A stretch of 64,000 nucleotides of DNA, taken from IMG/VR virus record IMGVR_UViG_3300034104_004584, positions 126,001 through 190,000 of that record; one strand, given 5' to 3'. Positions 23,337-32,837 of this stretch are shown here, piece by piece (the stretch's first letter is position 1; every line of letters starts with the position of its first letter). This DNA comes from a virus. The position numbers and the translations under genes are program-made. Under the pieces are notes generated by a model that was given only the letters and a program-made list of their open reading frames with translations, was not told the DNA's origin and did no database searches.

Positions 23337-25091
23337 ATGGCAGACCCAGCAAATATAGATCCAAATACCGGCAGGCCCGTAATTCAGATAGGTCAAAAAG
23401 CCGTTAAGAAGACAATGGAGGTCAGCTCTGATGGTAGACCTGTAATCCAGCTAAGGCCACAGGCTGCTGCTGCTGTTCCAGATGGTGGGTCTTTTTTTGT
23501 ATCTGTTGGCAGTTCTGTTACCGATCAATCTGTCATTGATATAGCAAGGCGAACCAATGAAAGATTATCTCAATTAAACTTAGCTAAATCTACTTTTACA
23601 TTTTATGGACCAGACGGGCAGGTGCTGGGAGTCCCAGTAACTGGAGCAGAAACAATAGCTAAAACTCCAGCTATTTTATTACCCAAAGACGTGCTTCCCG
23701 GCTATGGATTATCTCCAATTCAAAGCTTTGCGTATCATACCTCTGGCCTTCCATTGGTTGATGCTATTCCGGATACTGCTTCTGCGATGAGAGTCCTTAA
23801 AGGCGAGGGTATATCAGGTAATTATCCACAACTTTTGCAGATGCAAGAGGGAATGGAACAAGCCATGAGGTCGGGAGACCAAGCTCTTTCAAATGCTGCA
23901 TATTCTAAAAGCACTGGAAGTGCAATATTTATAGGAGCAGAACCAATATCTACCAATCCAGCTAGATTAACTTCTGTTGTCTCGCATGAATTTATGCACA
24001 ACCTTACATCAAGAGGTCAAATAGATAAGCTATCAGATAATTTAAGTGACAAAGTAATAGATTTAGCTACACAAAGATTAGATAAACTACAGGAAATTCC
24101 ATCTCCAAGTGTTAATCCTGGCTATAAATATTCAGTAGGACAATTTTTTGACAACATCAATACACCTTATAAAATGTATCCAAACTATAGTGTTGGTGAA
24201 GTTGTAGATTTTTTAAGCACTGCTGTTGGAGAAACTTTTGTTCCTAAGGGCTTAGAAGAAGGTAGAGCGGACACTGGATCTGGTTTGGTGGCATCTCTTT
24301 TAAAAAGAAATAAAATTGTTACAGACGCTGACTTAGATACTGGAACGGGTTTTAGATCAGCTTTAATGAGTAGATATGGAAATCCATTAGGCTTTGCAAG
24401 AAACTATGGCTCAAGAATAAGAAATGATATTGGAGAGAGATTAACTATTCATCCAGCTTTTAAAAATGCTCCTGAAGAAATTATAAGTTCAACAATTAAT
24501 GAGATCTTAGAGCAAGCAAGTCATAAGGGCTCAATTGAGTACCTTACATCAGTCGGTTTTTCTGATGAATTAATGGGCGTAGCGAAAGGTGAATTTACAA
24601 CAGAAGTAGAAAATCTTTTGTTATCGATAGACCCAACAGTAAGCGCAGAAAATCCAAAAATAAAAAGTTTTATGGATCAATTTACTGAAGCTCAAAAAAG
24701 AAATATGAAGACTTCAATGACTATTGATCAAGCTAGCGGAGACAGGATCGCTGCAAAAACTATAGATTATGGAAGCATAGATGAAATAGCAGAAGGACTA
24801 AGGACACGCATAGCATCTGGATCAAAAGAAATTCAAGCGCAAATAAAAGGTGTCCAAGCTACGATGGAAGAAGCTAGGTCTGTATTCACTAAAGCCACAG
24901 GGGCAATAGAAAGTGCTGCTGATCTTGCTTATGATGCCCCAAGCCGTCTAGTAAAGTCTAGTGCAGCTCTTTCTGGTTCTTCAAGAGAAGCATCCGCTGC
25001 TATAGCAGCTGGCACCAAAGCCTCAAAGAGACTCGGTGCCAGTGCTGTTAAGGCATTGAGAGCTACTAATGCTGGAAGATTATTCCGTTAG
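23337..25091 (+). CDS. Structural-type protein with HExxH zincin motif
   Basis: 584 aa. Proline/Gly-rich N-terminus with repeated GRPVIQ, then a domain with VVSHEFMHNL (HExxH) near aa 219, the signature of a zinc metallopeptidase. The C-terminal part is helical, then Ser/Ala/Arg-rich. A second protein with the same arrangement is at 27589. Could be a virion-associated protease or an inactive structural derivative. Confidence 0.7.
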   Translation: MADPANIDPNTGRPVIQIGQKAVKKTMEVSSDGRPVIQLRPQAAAAVPDGGSFFVSVGSSVTDQSVIDIARRTNERLSQLNLAKSTFTFYGPDGQVLGVPVTGAETIAKTPAILLPKDVLPGYGLSPIQSFAYHTSGLPLVDAIPDTASAMRVLKGEGISGNYPQLLQMQEGMEQAMRSGDQALSNAAYSKSTGSAIFIGAEPISTNPARLTSVVSHEFMHNLTSRGQIDKLSDNLSDKVIDLATQRLDKLQEIPSPSVNPGYKYSVGQFFDNINTPYKMYPNYSVGEVVDFLSTAVGETFVPKGLEEGRADTGSGLVASLLKRNKIVTDADLDTGTGFRSALMSRYGNPLGFARNYGSRIRNDIGERLTIHPAFKNAPEEIISSTINEILEQASHKGSIEYLTSVGFSDELMGVAKGEFTTEVENLLLSIDPTVSAENPKIKSFMDQFTEAQKRNMKTSMTIDQASGDRIAAKTIDYGSIDEIAEGLRTRIASGSKEIQAQIKGVQATMEEARSVFTKATGAIESAADLAYDAPSRLVKSSAALSGSSREASAAIAAGTKASKRLGASAVKALRATNAGRLFR

Positions 25092-26098
25092 TCTCTCCAG
25101 AGCCACTGTGGATTTTTCTTAGTCCACTCTACTGTAAGCTCTAATGATTTTTCTAATGGAACTGGTGCAATCCAACCAGCATCTGCAAGCTTCTTTCCAT
25201 CAAGAGCATAACGAAGATCATGTCCTGGTCTCGTAGTGTGGAAGTCTTCAAAGACAAACTTGAGTTCCTTGCCCCAGTACTTAGCTACTAGTTCTGCCAT
25301 CTCAAGATTATTAATCTCTCTTTCGCCAACAACATGATACTTGTCTGGACGATCTGCATTTGGATAGTCTGTTGCAGGAAGATTCTTCAAGATGAATACT
25401 AAAGCATCAGCTTGGTTTCTTGCGTGCAAATAGAATCTTGATCCAATGTTTTCAGGCGTGCCGTGAATAGTCATTGCGATATCTTTTTCAAGACAATACA
25501 TAATCTTTGGAATAAACTTCTCAGGATCTTGACGCTCACCAATAATGTTCATTGTGTTAGTAATGATTACTGGCACACCAAATGTACGCCAGTAAGAGAT
25601 ACATGCAGCCTCTTGTGCAGCTTTTGATCCAGAGTATGGATTAGATGGAAGGATGGTGTCCCATTCCTTGTGAGCATATCCAGCTGGTGCTGGACCATAA
25701 ACTTCATCTGTTGAAACATGAAGGAAGACTTCTGGTTGAATCTTGCGTGCAAGCTCAAGCATATTGACAACAAGCGCTACGTTGTTCATTATAAATGGAG
25801 CTGGATCCGTAATAGATCTATCAACATGTGAATCGGACGCCATAGAAATAATATAATCAATGTGTCCAATGTCTTTAATCATAACATCAGAGAAAGGTAC
25901 AGTCAGATCATGTGTCACAAGTTGAACACGATGTCTGTTAGCTTCCCATGATCCGATGGAAGTAATTCTATCTGTCACTCCACGATGACGGAATGAATCG
26001 GTAATTACCACATCCCAATCAGTCGTCTTGAAGATATGCTCCAATGTATGATGGCCAACAAAACCGCCAGCACCTGTAAGCAATACTCTTTTTGTCAT
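25088..26098 (-). CDS. dTDP-glucose 4,6-dehydratase-like NAD-dependent enzyme
   Basis: 336 aa, full length for the family. N-terminal TGAGGFVGHHT (NAD site), HVSTDEVYGP and YSGSKAAQEAA (Y-x3-K). Converts a nucleotide sugar toward deoxy-sugars, which the sugar transferases at 12-14 kb might use. It stands alone, convergent with the gene before it, and its composition fits the rest of the window. Confidence 0.85.
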   Translation of the reverse strand: MTKRVLLTGAGGFVGHHTLEHIFKTTDWDVVITDSFRHRGVTDRITSIGSWEANRHRVQLVTHDLTVPFSDVMIKDIGHIDYIISMASDSHVDRSITDPAPFIMNNVALVVNMLELARKIQPEVFLHVSTDEVYGPAPAGYAHKEWDTILPSNPYSGSKAAQEAACISYWRTFGVPVIITNTMNIIGERQDPEKFIPKIMYCLEKDIAMTIHGTPENIGSRFYLHARNQADALVFILKNLPATDYPNADRPDKYHVVGEREINNLEMAELVAKYWGKELKFVFEDFHTTRPGHDLRYALDGKKLADAGWIAPVPLEKSLELTVEWTKKNPQWLWRD

Positions 26099-26123
26099 TT
26101 TATTTCCTTTGTGTTTTTTAATT

Positions 26124-26199
<76 letters not shown>

Positions 26200-26252
26200 A
26201 TATTTGTTACTAATATATTATGGATATATTAAATATAATTTTGTTTTTAATT

Positions 26253-26313
26253 GGATTAATGCGAAGGTGGAGGGTTTACTGGACCCTGTTGACGGACCCA
26301 GCAAAATTAATCC
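26253..26313 (+). ncRNA. Candidate structured RNA with pseudoknot
   Basis: Closing stem GGATTAAT (26253-26260) with ATTAATCC (26306-26313); inside, hairpin AGGGT/ACCCT (26271-26275, 26283-26287) whose loop CTGG can pair with downstream CCAG (26298-26301), a pseudoknot. It lies 54 bases from the frameshift tRNA. It does not match a riboswitch class I can name. Confidence 0.5.
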
Positions 26314-26331
26314 CTGTCATCTAGATTAAAT

Positions 26332-26535
26332 TCAACTAATTTTAATGGAAGACGAAAAATCATTTACGACATTCATTACATCATCCATTGTATCAGGGAA
26401 CTGTCTATTAGTGTAGCAATATATATCACTTAATGCGTCAGTTAGGCGAAGCGCAGCGGTGTGAAGTTTAGCATGTGGCAGGTTAGTCTTCAATAGGGCT
26501 GAATAAAACTTATTATATGTCTCTGTATAGTTCAT
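26332..26535 (-). CDS. Hypothetical protein
   Basis: 67 aa, helical, beginning MNYTETYNKFYSALL. No family recognised. Stands alone between the RNA element and the Gly-rich protein. Confidence 0.55.
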   Translation of the reverse strand: MNYTETYNKFYSALLKTNLPHAKLHTAALRLTDALSDIYCYTNRQFPDTMDDVMNVVNDFSSSIKIS

Positions 26536-26608
26536 GTATTTGTTCCTTAATTTTCGGCACTTTAGAGTCTAGGGCATAGATTATATCATAAAAATATCAA
26601 TCATCCTC

Positions 26609-26617
26609 GGTACTATT
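26609..26617 (+). promoter_or_regulatory. TACTAT-type putative phage promoter element
   Basis: GGTACTATT 30 bases before the ATG at 26648, with TTGGAGA as ribosome site. Confidence 0.45.
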
Positions 26618-26647
26618 ATTTAATAAGAAACTTTTTTGGAGAACTTT

Positions 26648-27577
26648 ATGGCAACTTTTAGAGGTGTATCGGCAGGCGTATTAGCAGGTGGCAGCATAGG
26701 TGCCATGGGCTATGGGTATACTAAAACAACTCAGGGCGGATATGAAGGCATGTCCAGAGGAATCGGAGCAGGAGTTGTTGGTGCTGGCATCGGGGTTGGC
26801 GCTTTTAAAGTTGCTCGTGGTAGTGGGAAGGCTTTATCTGATGCCGAAGTTGCAAGACGTGGAGCGACTGCTATAGAAAAAAGTAGTCGTAGATTTAAAA
26901 AAGGCGGTCTTGGACTTGGCGCAATTGGAATTGGTGGAGCAGCCTATAGTGCCCACCAGTTTCAACAAGGCGACTATGGTCAAGCTGCACTAGGGGCCGG
27001 AGTATCAATGGCTGGCATTGCTGGAGCATCTGGAATGCTGGGAGCTATGTCTAGGGGAAATAAAGTTTCCGGTGCAATTCGTCAAAGTCTAGACGCTGCA
27101 GACAAAGCTATGGAAGGGTCAAAAAAACTTGCAAATAGAGCAGATGCATTTAGAAAGCCAAGAAACTTTGGCTACGGAACAGTCGCAGCCGGTGCGTTAA
27201 CAATGGCAGGAGGCATTCAGCAGGGTTCTATGGGAGCTACAGCTGTAGGAGCTGGAATCCTGGCAGTTGGTGGAGGCATAGCTGCAATAGGTAGATCTGG
27301 CGTAAGTAGAAACATGGCCAAGTCTGAAAGCCTTAAAAGATCTGCAACAAGATTAGAAAGAGGAGCTGCTGGAGTTGCCAGAACAGCAGAGAGATATGGA
27401 ACACGAACAGCAGGAAGATCAGCATCCAACTTAAGGGGCACTACAGATAGAGTTTTGTCGGAAAGTGTTACAGCACTGAGAAAAACCAGTAGGAGAACTG
27501 GATATGGTGCAGCTGGAGTTGCAGCTCTTGGTATTGGATCTGCAGCAGTGTTGGCCCATCAAGCAGGAATATTTTAA
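26648..27577 (+). CDS. Gly/Ala-rich membrane-active virion protein
   Basis: 309 aa from ATG 26648. Many Gly/Ala-rich hydrophobic segments (SIGAMGYGYTK, GVVGAGIGVGAF, LGLGAIGIGGAAY, AAGVAALGIGSAAV) alternate with basic helices. This layout is seen in tail or internal virion proteins that interact with membranes. No named family. Confidence 0.6.
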   Translation: MATFRGVSAGVLAGGSIGAMGYGYTKTTQGGYEGMSRGIGAGVVGAGIGVGAFKVARGSGKALSDAEVARRGATAIEKSSRRFKKGGLGLGAIGIGGAAYSAHQFQQGDYGQAALGAGVSMAGIAGASGMLGAMSRGNKVSGAIRQSLDAADKAMEGSKKLANRADAFRKPRNFGYGTVAAGALTMAGGIQQGSMGATAVGAGILAVGGGIAAIGRSGVSRNMAKSESLKRSATRLERGAAGVARTAERYGTRTAGRSASNLRGTTDRVLSESVTALRKTSRRTGYGAAGVAALGIGSAAVLAHQAGIF

Positions 27578-27588
27578 AAGTTAAAATT

Positions 27589-29032
27589 ATGGATCCTTCA
27601 GGTTTTGATAGCGGAAATTTAAAATGGGCAGAAGACCTTGCGCCAAGGACTCAAAGTGTAGACTCATTTGTTAGACTTGGAGCTTCAGCTGATACACCAG
27701 AAGTTCGTCCATTAGTAGCTCAAGTAGCAGATCTTTTTAAGAAAATAGATATTGGATCTAGAGAGTTTTCAATCGAAGCACCAGATATATCTGATCCTTC
27801 AAAATTAGTTCAACTTGGTCGCACTGTTAGGGGTCAAGATGTAGTTAGAAGAACAGCTGTGGCCATAGTTGATCCAGCTGCATATACTGCTGCAACTGGA
27901 GATAGTTGGGGAGAAACAACAATAGGATTCTTTAGACCGGACCTAGATCCCGGCTCAAAATCGCATGCGAATATGATGGCGTTTTTAAAAAATGAAGGCA
28001 TAGCTTTTGATAGTCCTGATGAAATAGATAATTTCATTTTCATGAGCGGTCCAATGGTAAAACGTAGGGGAGCAGAAAATACATTTTTAGATATTGGACA
28101 TGAAGTAACACACGCTGTATTTGATATGGCTGAAGCAAATGAAGAAGGAAAGTTAGCTCAAGAAGCTCTCTCTCAAAGAGAATCAATGTTAAGGGGACTT
28201 ACAAAAGAAATAGACGATGCAAGCGTTCCTCTTGGAGATAAATATGGCGTTATTACACACGATACTCCTGAAGTTGTAGATCTACATAAAGCATCAGCAA
28301 GAAGAACTATTGCTTATGCTCAAGAAGAAGTTACTGCGCAAACTGGAGCTTTAGAATTTGGTAGAATAGCTGGATTGAGTAATAAAATTGCGTCAGATAG
28401 AACCCTAGGACTTACTGGGTATAGTCGTCCAGATGCTTTTGAAGGTTATGTTTCTCGATTCAGTTCACCTGGATTTGGTCCAATAGAAGGACTGATGAAT
28501 AGAGGCTACCTATTGCCAGAAGGATCAGGTGGAATCAAATATACTATAGAACAAGTAGGAAAAGCAAGACAAGAATGGTTTTATAGAATGCAAGACCTGG
28601 GTGCAGCGGTCTATTCTGCGGGTATGCAGCAGGCTGGAATTCCAGAAGGAATGTACGAAGCAATAGATTCTATGATTCTTAATGCAGAAGTAGCTGGATC
28701 TCCAGGGTTAATGTCATCAGTTCAAAAGTTTAAAGGTCCTAAGCGGAATGGGCATAATGAGAAATGTTGGAGCAACTGTAGGTGGACCAAGAAGAGTATT
28801 ACGAATTAGTGATCCAGTTGTTGGGGCAGTAGATTCTCAACCCGCTGCCAGAATGGCTATGGCTGCTACTGTTCAATCAAGTGGAGAAAAAGCAGTTAAA
28901 GCTACTGCTAGTTCAGTGGGAGCAATGCCTCCTACTATGCGTCAAAGAGTAGGTGTGATGTCTAGAAAAACCTTAGATGGAGTTTTAAATGCAGGCGAAA
29001 CTGCTATGAAAGTCCTTAGAGGGATTACCTGA
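27589..29032 (+). CDS. HExxH zincin-motif virion protein, requires +1 frameshift
   Basis: 480 aa with the shift. The first 385 codons include a metallopeptidase motif LDIGHEVTHAVFDMAE (HExxH). The in-frame CGG at 28744-28746 gives 20 unlike codons and a stop at 28807 in 0-frame; skipping C28744 gives GMGIMRNVGATVGGPRRVL and about 95 further residues of Ser/Ala/Gly-rich C-terminal tail similar in style to the protein at 23337. The paralog at 23337 has the same order (zincin, then such a tail) in one frame. Confidence 0.75.
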
Positions 29033-29077
29033 TTTTCGGTGATTTAGAGATCTAGGTTTAAAAAAAAGCCTAATAAG

Positions 29078-29086
29078 CTTACTATA
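29078..29086 (+). promoter_or_regulatory. TACTAT-type putative phage promoter element
   Basis: CTTACTATA 29 bases before the ATG at 29116. Confidence 0.5.
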
Positions 29087-29115
29087 TATAATAGTTTAAT
29101 ATACAAGGAAAACGT

Positions 29116-29448
29116 ATGGCGCTGTCAAGAATGGACAAAAAACTGGCAGGTCTGGGCGGAACAATGCTTGTTGGTGGATTGGCAACTAATCAAACAGTTG
29201 GAAAAAATAACTCACCAGTTGGCTATGCAGGAAGTGCTGCGTCCATAGGTGGCACTACAACTTTAGGTCTTGTAGGAGCTGGAGAACTTATGGAGCACAT
29301 AGGTCTAGGCAGTAGAGTGCAGATGAGAAAGTATGGACAAGACGCAATGCACGTTGGAAGAAATATAATGTCATCTGCTAGAAGAGCAGCACCAGGAATG
29401 AAGCTTCTTGCTGGCAGGATAGCTCAAGGAGCTAACAAGGTTATATAA
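29116..29448 (+). CDS. Small Gly-rich membrane protein
   Basis: 110 aa. Hydrophobic Gly-rich stretches (LGGTMLVGGLATNQ, SIGGTTTLGLVGAGELM) then a basic helix. Last rightward gene; related in style to 26648 and 11576. Preceded by AAGGAAAA. Confidence 0.6.
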   Translation: MALSRMDKKLAGLGGTMLVGGLATNQTVGKNNSPVGYAGSAASIGGTTTLGLVGAGELMEHIGLGSRVQMRKYGQDAMHVGRNIMSSARRAAPGMKLLAGRIAQGANKVI

Positions 29449-29527
29449 TTTTTTGAAATTGAAATGTTTTTTCAAAAAGGGAATTGGGCCTGAAAATTTT
29501 TTTCCAATTTTACCCTATATAGCTTTT

Positions 29528-30280
29528 TTAAATTGATTCCATTTTTGATCTTATCTCAGTAGCAGAGATTGCCTCTATATCAGAAGATAATTCAACTTTT
29601 TCTATTTTATAACCAACGTCTCTTCCATAAACAATATTAGTTATATTTGGAAACTGAACAACAAAAGGATTTTCTTCTTTTTCTTCAATAAAATTTTTTA
29701 CTTGAGAATAGGAGAAAGGATCTTTTTCAGAAGTATTGTGAGTAGTTCTTACTCCAACAACAACTTGTTTTGTTTTTTTGTGGGCCTCTTGCTTTAAAGC
29801 TGCATGACCGTCATGCCAAGGCTGATATCTTCCGAGAAGTAGAGTAGTTGGCTTTGTCCAGTCAAAAAGTTTAAAAGCAGAAATGGCCAATTCAACTTCT
29901 TGTTCGACGGTAAGATTAGGCTTTATTCTGAGATCATATTCAGTGGGGTCTTGCCAAATAGAATTGGTGTTTTCATATCTGCTTGTTTGAATTCTGTCAA
30001 CCCAAATGGTTTTATCAGCACTACCAAAAGCATTTCTGGTTTCTTCTGTAGGACAAATAAAGTCTACAATTACGTTTTGACCTTGGTCATTTAAAAGTCG
30101 TGAAACAGCACCCATTCTACGAGCTTGTTCTATTCTGTCCTCATTGGTGAAACCTAAATCAGAGCTAAGGTCTTTTCTTACAGCATCAGCATTAATATGT
30201 ATAAAGTTAACCTTAGAAGCTAATAACTCTGATAAAGCTGTTTTTCCAGCGCCGGGTAATCCTAAAACTAGTATTATCAT
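29528..30280 (-). CDS. APS kinase-like domain fused to HxGH nucleotidyltransferase
   Basis: 250 aa. N-terminal P-loop kinase domain (LVLGLPGAGKTALSELLA, then HINADAVRKDLS), as in adenylylsulfate kinases of the CysC type. C-terminal domain has GRYQPWHDGHAAL (HxGH) and ISATEIRSKM, the NMNAT/cytidylyltransferase signature. The gene overlaps the sulfotransferase-like gene by ATGA, so PAPS synthesis for that enzyme is the natural reading; the role of the second domain is unclear. Confidence 0.75.
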   Translation of the reverse strand: MIILVLGLPGAGKTALSELLASKVNFIHINADAVRKDLSSDLGFTNEDRIEQARRMGAVSRLLNDQGQNVIVDFICPTEETRNAFGSADKTIWVDRIQTSRYENTNSIWQDPTEYDLRIKPNLTVEQEVELAISAFKLFDWTKPTTLLLGRYQPWHDGHAALKQEAHKKTKQVVVGVRTTHNTSEKDPFSYSQVKNFIEEKEENPFVVQFPNITNIVYGRDVGYKIEKVELSSDIEAISATEIRSKMESI

Positions 30281-31029
30281 AAAATGAACCTATCTTTGTT
30301 GGTAGTAGATAAATGTAAAACTCTATTATAAGACTCATAAGCTAATTTTACTACATCATTAAACCTAGAAGTCATAAGATAGTCTTGCATTTTGATGTCA
30401 CGACTAGAATGAGGTTCTACCTCGTAAGCATCTACATGTTCTGTAATGGGAAAAATTTTAGATATAGACTTTGTTAAAGAATTATTTTTATCGCCAGCAA
30501 TAGAATCAAATGGAACAACAAAAATATCATGAATATTATTATATATAAAGTCTGTCATTCTAATATAAAATAAAAAACATTTTTCTATATAAAGATAATC
30601 ATCATCTGTATATATTAAATGATTTAAAACATTTAGAATTCTATTTTGATTAGTATGTTTAATAAATTCTGATATATAAGAACTAACAGACTTTAGGGGA
30701 TCTCTAAAAGTAGAGAATACAAAATGGTCATCAGAAAATATAAAATTTTTGTCATTGATCGCTTCTTTGAATGCAACTTCTTTATGACACAGAGGAAAAG
30801 GCATAGCTACTTCTGGAAAAGCTAATAAAATTTTTCTTCTAAGATATCTATTACCTTGTCTTGGAAAACCATCAACAGTAACTTTAAAGGAGCCTTGTTC
30901 TCTAACTTGAAAAGTTATATTGTCTACATAAAGATCATCAGTAGTTTCAATCCATAAGTTATCGGTTTTAGACCATCCACCTGAATCAGGTGGGAGAAAA
31001 GCTTTTGTCATTTCAAAACTATCAACCAT
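30277..31029 (-). CDS. Sulfotransferase-like protein
   Basis: 250 aa. Motif DGFPRQGNRYLRRKIL near aa 55 fits the 5'-PAPS-binding loop and TFRDPLKSVSSYI near aa 125 fits the 3'-phosphate-binding R-D-P...S motif of sulfotransferases. Next to an APS kinase domain, which makes PAPS. Substrate unknown; a host or phage surface sugar is plausible. Confidence 0.65.
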   Translation of the reverse strand: MVDSFEMTKAFLPPDSGGWSKTDNLWIETTDDLYVDNITFQVREQGSFKVTVDGFPRQGNRYLRRKILLAFPEVAMPFPLCHKEVAFKEAINDKNFIFSDDHFVFSTFRDPLKSVSSYISEFIKHTNQNRILNVLNHLIYTDDDYLYIEKCFLFYIRMTDFIYNNIHDIFVVPFDSIAGDKNNSLTKSISKIFPITEHVDAYEVEPHSSRDIKMQDYLMTSRFNDVVKLAYESYNRVLHLSTTNKDRFIL

Positions 31030-31039
31030 TTAATTACTT

Positions 31040-31252
31040 TTATTCTTCTATCACTCTAACAGAGTTGGTGTCTAAGTTAGACCACTTGTATTCTCTGTGG
31101 CTTTCAGCGGACCACTCAGCCCATTGTTTTGTTGGCCAGGTATTTAAAGTGTATACCTTGTCTTTTAACATGGGCCATAAATTAGGATCCATGCCTTGAC
31201 ATGATTTATACTTTTGTTCGTCTAAGTTGGCAACTACTTTATACTTACTCAT
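31040..31252 (-). CDS. Hypothetical small protein
   Basis: 70 aa, aromatic-rich (Trp/Tyr) C-terminal half. Its start overlaps the preceding gene's stop by four bases. No family recognised. Confidence 0.55.
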   Translation of the reverse strand: MSKYKVVANLDEQKYKSCQGMDPNLWPMLKDKVYTLNTWPTKQWAEWSAESHREYKWSNLDTNSVRVIEE

Positions 31253-31449
31253 GGTTTAGGTATGCTCTTTATTGTGTGTAAAATAAACTCTTCAACAGTA
31301 ATATTTTGATATTTTGCTGCTAATTTTATTTGAAGAAATTCTTTATCTGTAAATTTAACAGTACAAAACTTTTTATTATTTGATTCAAGTCTAAGAATAA
31401 CTTTGTGTTTTTTGCAATTTTTAAATCTAGCTAAAATACTCATCTTCAT
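31249..31449 (-). CDS. Hypothetical small protein, ribbon-helix-helix-like
   Basis: 66 aa. KFTDKEFLQIKLAAKYQNIT has the strand-helix-turn pattern of ribbon-helix-helix DNA-binding proteins, which is a tentative resemblance. Confidence 0.5.
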   Translation of the reverse strand: MKMSILARFKNCKKHKVILRLESNNKKFCTVKFTDKEFLQIKLAAKYQNITVEEFILHTIKSIPKP

Positions 31450-31609
31450 TTTCTACAACTTCAAAACAATCATCACAATACCATAATTTGTACATTTTGT
31501 TGACAGTAATCAAATCTGTATATCCACCTTGATCTTCATCAAACAAAGCTTTACAGTTATTGCAGAAGTCATTGTGAAACTCTTCTGTTTTATTTTCTAT
31601 TTCAACCAT
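31427..31609 (-). CDS. Small zinc-binding protein
   Basis: 60 aa. CNNCKALFDE and WYCDDCFEV give two C-x2-C pairs, a zinc-ribbon pattern. Overlaps neighbours on both sides, implying coupled translation. Confidence 0.6.
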   Translation of the reverse strand: MVEIENKTEEFHNDFCNNCKALFDEDQGGYTDLITVNKMYKLWYCDDCFEVVENEDEYFS

Positions 31610-31832
31610 ATTTAATTACTTCAATTCTTTCTGGAAGTATAGCTACGTTATTTTTTTGTCTGTCTTCATAAGATAGAATATAAAACTCAGTATTTATGTC
31701 ATAAAACAAAGAATCAAAAGATATAGAAGCTCCGTCTTTTAAAATTGCAATTCCTTTTGTAGAATGAGAATTAATAGATGGATGATCATAAGAGTCTACA
31801 ATGATTAGAGGCATTAGTTTTTTGTTCTCCAA
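31602..31832 (-). CDS. Hypothetical small protein
   Basis: 76 aa, beta-rich. Overlaps both neighbouring genes. No family recognised. Confidence 0.55.
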   Translation of the reverse strand: MENKKLMPLIIVDSYDHPSINSHSTKGIAILKDGASISFDSLFYDINTEFYILSYEDRQKNNVAILPERIEVIKYG

Positions 31833-32206
31833 ATATCAGAAGAAGTATAGTTATAAGACTCTTTACGAGCAACAATCAACTTTTTAAGAGCTCCATAAAG
31901 TACAGGCCATTTATTGGACAACTCTCGCATAATGTAATCGTGATGTTCTGGGTGCTTACCTTTATCTGTTAAAGCATCATATATCGCATCAATTGCAACT
32001 TTTTCATCATAAGGAATATGAGACATTCTATAGTTCTTATTCTGATAAATAGATGTAATCTTTACATTAGGATTACCAGGGTTAGAGGTTACAGTATTTG
32101 GAAGTGGAATGTTTGGTTTTATCTCTTCTTTGATAGGAGATAAGCTTTTGCTAAGATTGGTTATCGCAATTGCGATGTTATTTAAAGCTCTAGCTATTGC
32201 TTTCAT
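31814..32206 (-). CDS. Hypothetical protein
   Basis: 130 aa from ATG 32206 (a GTG at 32215 is possible). Helical N-terminus, a Pro/Asn linker, then YDEKVAIDAIYDALTDKG and a basic tail. No family recognised. Confidence 0.55.
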   Translation of the reverse strand: MKAIARALNNIAIAITNLSKSLSPIKEEIKPNIPLPNTVTSNPGNPNVKITSIYQNKNYRMSHIPYDEKVAIDAIYDALTDKGKHPEHHDYIMRELSNKWPVLYGALKKLIVARKESYNYTSSDIWRTKN

Positions 32207-32208
32207 TG

Positions 32209-32370
32209 TTACCACTGATCCTTTTCATTATCAATTTCTTCTTGTAATTCTCTGCGGGTTTTCTCATCATATGGAGAGCCCCATCCTTCTGCATAGGCGT
32301 CTTTCATTCTATCGTAAGAATCATCATCATCGCCTATTTCAAATCTTTGATTTTTAGGATTTAAACTCAT
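32209..32370 (-). CDS. Small acidic hypothetical protein
   Basis: 53 aa, starting MSLNPKNQRFEIGDDDD and ending EIDNEKDQW. Compact gene between two others in the same direction. Confidence 0.55.
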   Translation of the reverse strand: MSLNPKNQRFEIGDDDDSYDRMKDAYAEGWGSPYDEKTRRELQEEIDNEKDQW

Positions 32371-32381
32371 CAAATTTTCCT

Positions 32382-32603
32382 TTATAAGTCTGCATTTGGA
32401 TTTAATTTTTTTATGTAAAGAAACAAGTAATCTTGTAAGTTATCTAAAGCTTTAATAAAAGGTATCTGTTGACGAGAAAGCCATTTAATTAAATCAGCTT
32501 CTTCTTTACCATATTCATCAAGATAAGAAAAAGCTGCGTTATAAACACATTCATCTTGAAGAGATTGGTATTGACGAGTGGTATAAATAATATTATCGTA
32601 CAT
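32382..32603 (-). CDS. Hypothetical small protein
   Basis: 73 aa, helical (QSLQDECVYNAAFSYLDEYG). No family recognised. Confidence 0.5.
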   Translation of the reverse strand: MYDNIIYTTRQYQSLQDECVYNAAFSYLDEYGKEEADLIKWLSRQQIPFIKALDNLQDYLFLYIKKLNPNADL

Positions 32604-32613
32604 TAGAATTTAT

Positions 32614-32835
32614 TTACTCTTTAACCCAATTGTATTCTACATACTCTCGTATGTACATTTCTTCTTTTTCTTGTGCGGTATGAGCATTTTCGCTAATGTC
32701 GTTTCCTGCTTCAGCATATTCGTAAACCCATAATTTGTAATCATGGTAAGACATCTCGTCCCACTGTTTTTCAGCTTCTTTACGAAGTCTTTTTAGCTGT
32801 ACAGGTTCTGTGCAATCAAGATCATAAGTAAACAT
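32614..32835 (-). CDS. Hypothetical small acidic protein
   Basis: 73 aa, rich in Glu/Tyr/Trp, helical. No family recognised. Confidence 0.5.
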   Translation of the reverse strand: MFTYDLDCTEPVQLKRLRKEAEKQWDEMSYHDYKLWVYEYAEAGNDISENAHTAQEKEEMYIREYVEYNWVKE

Positions 32836-32837
32836 AA

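Noticed and set aside
26220-26324. Short rightward ORF (34 codons) across the RNA element
   Set aside because: No ribosome site, and the bases are better explained by paired RNA stems.
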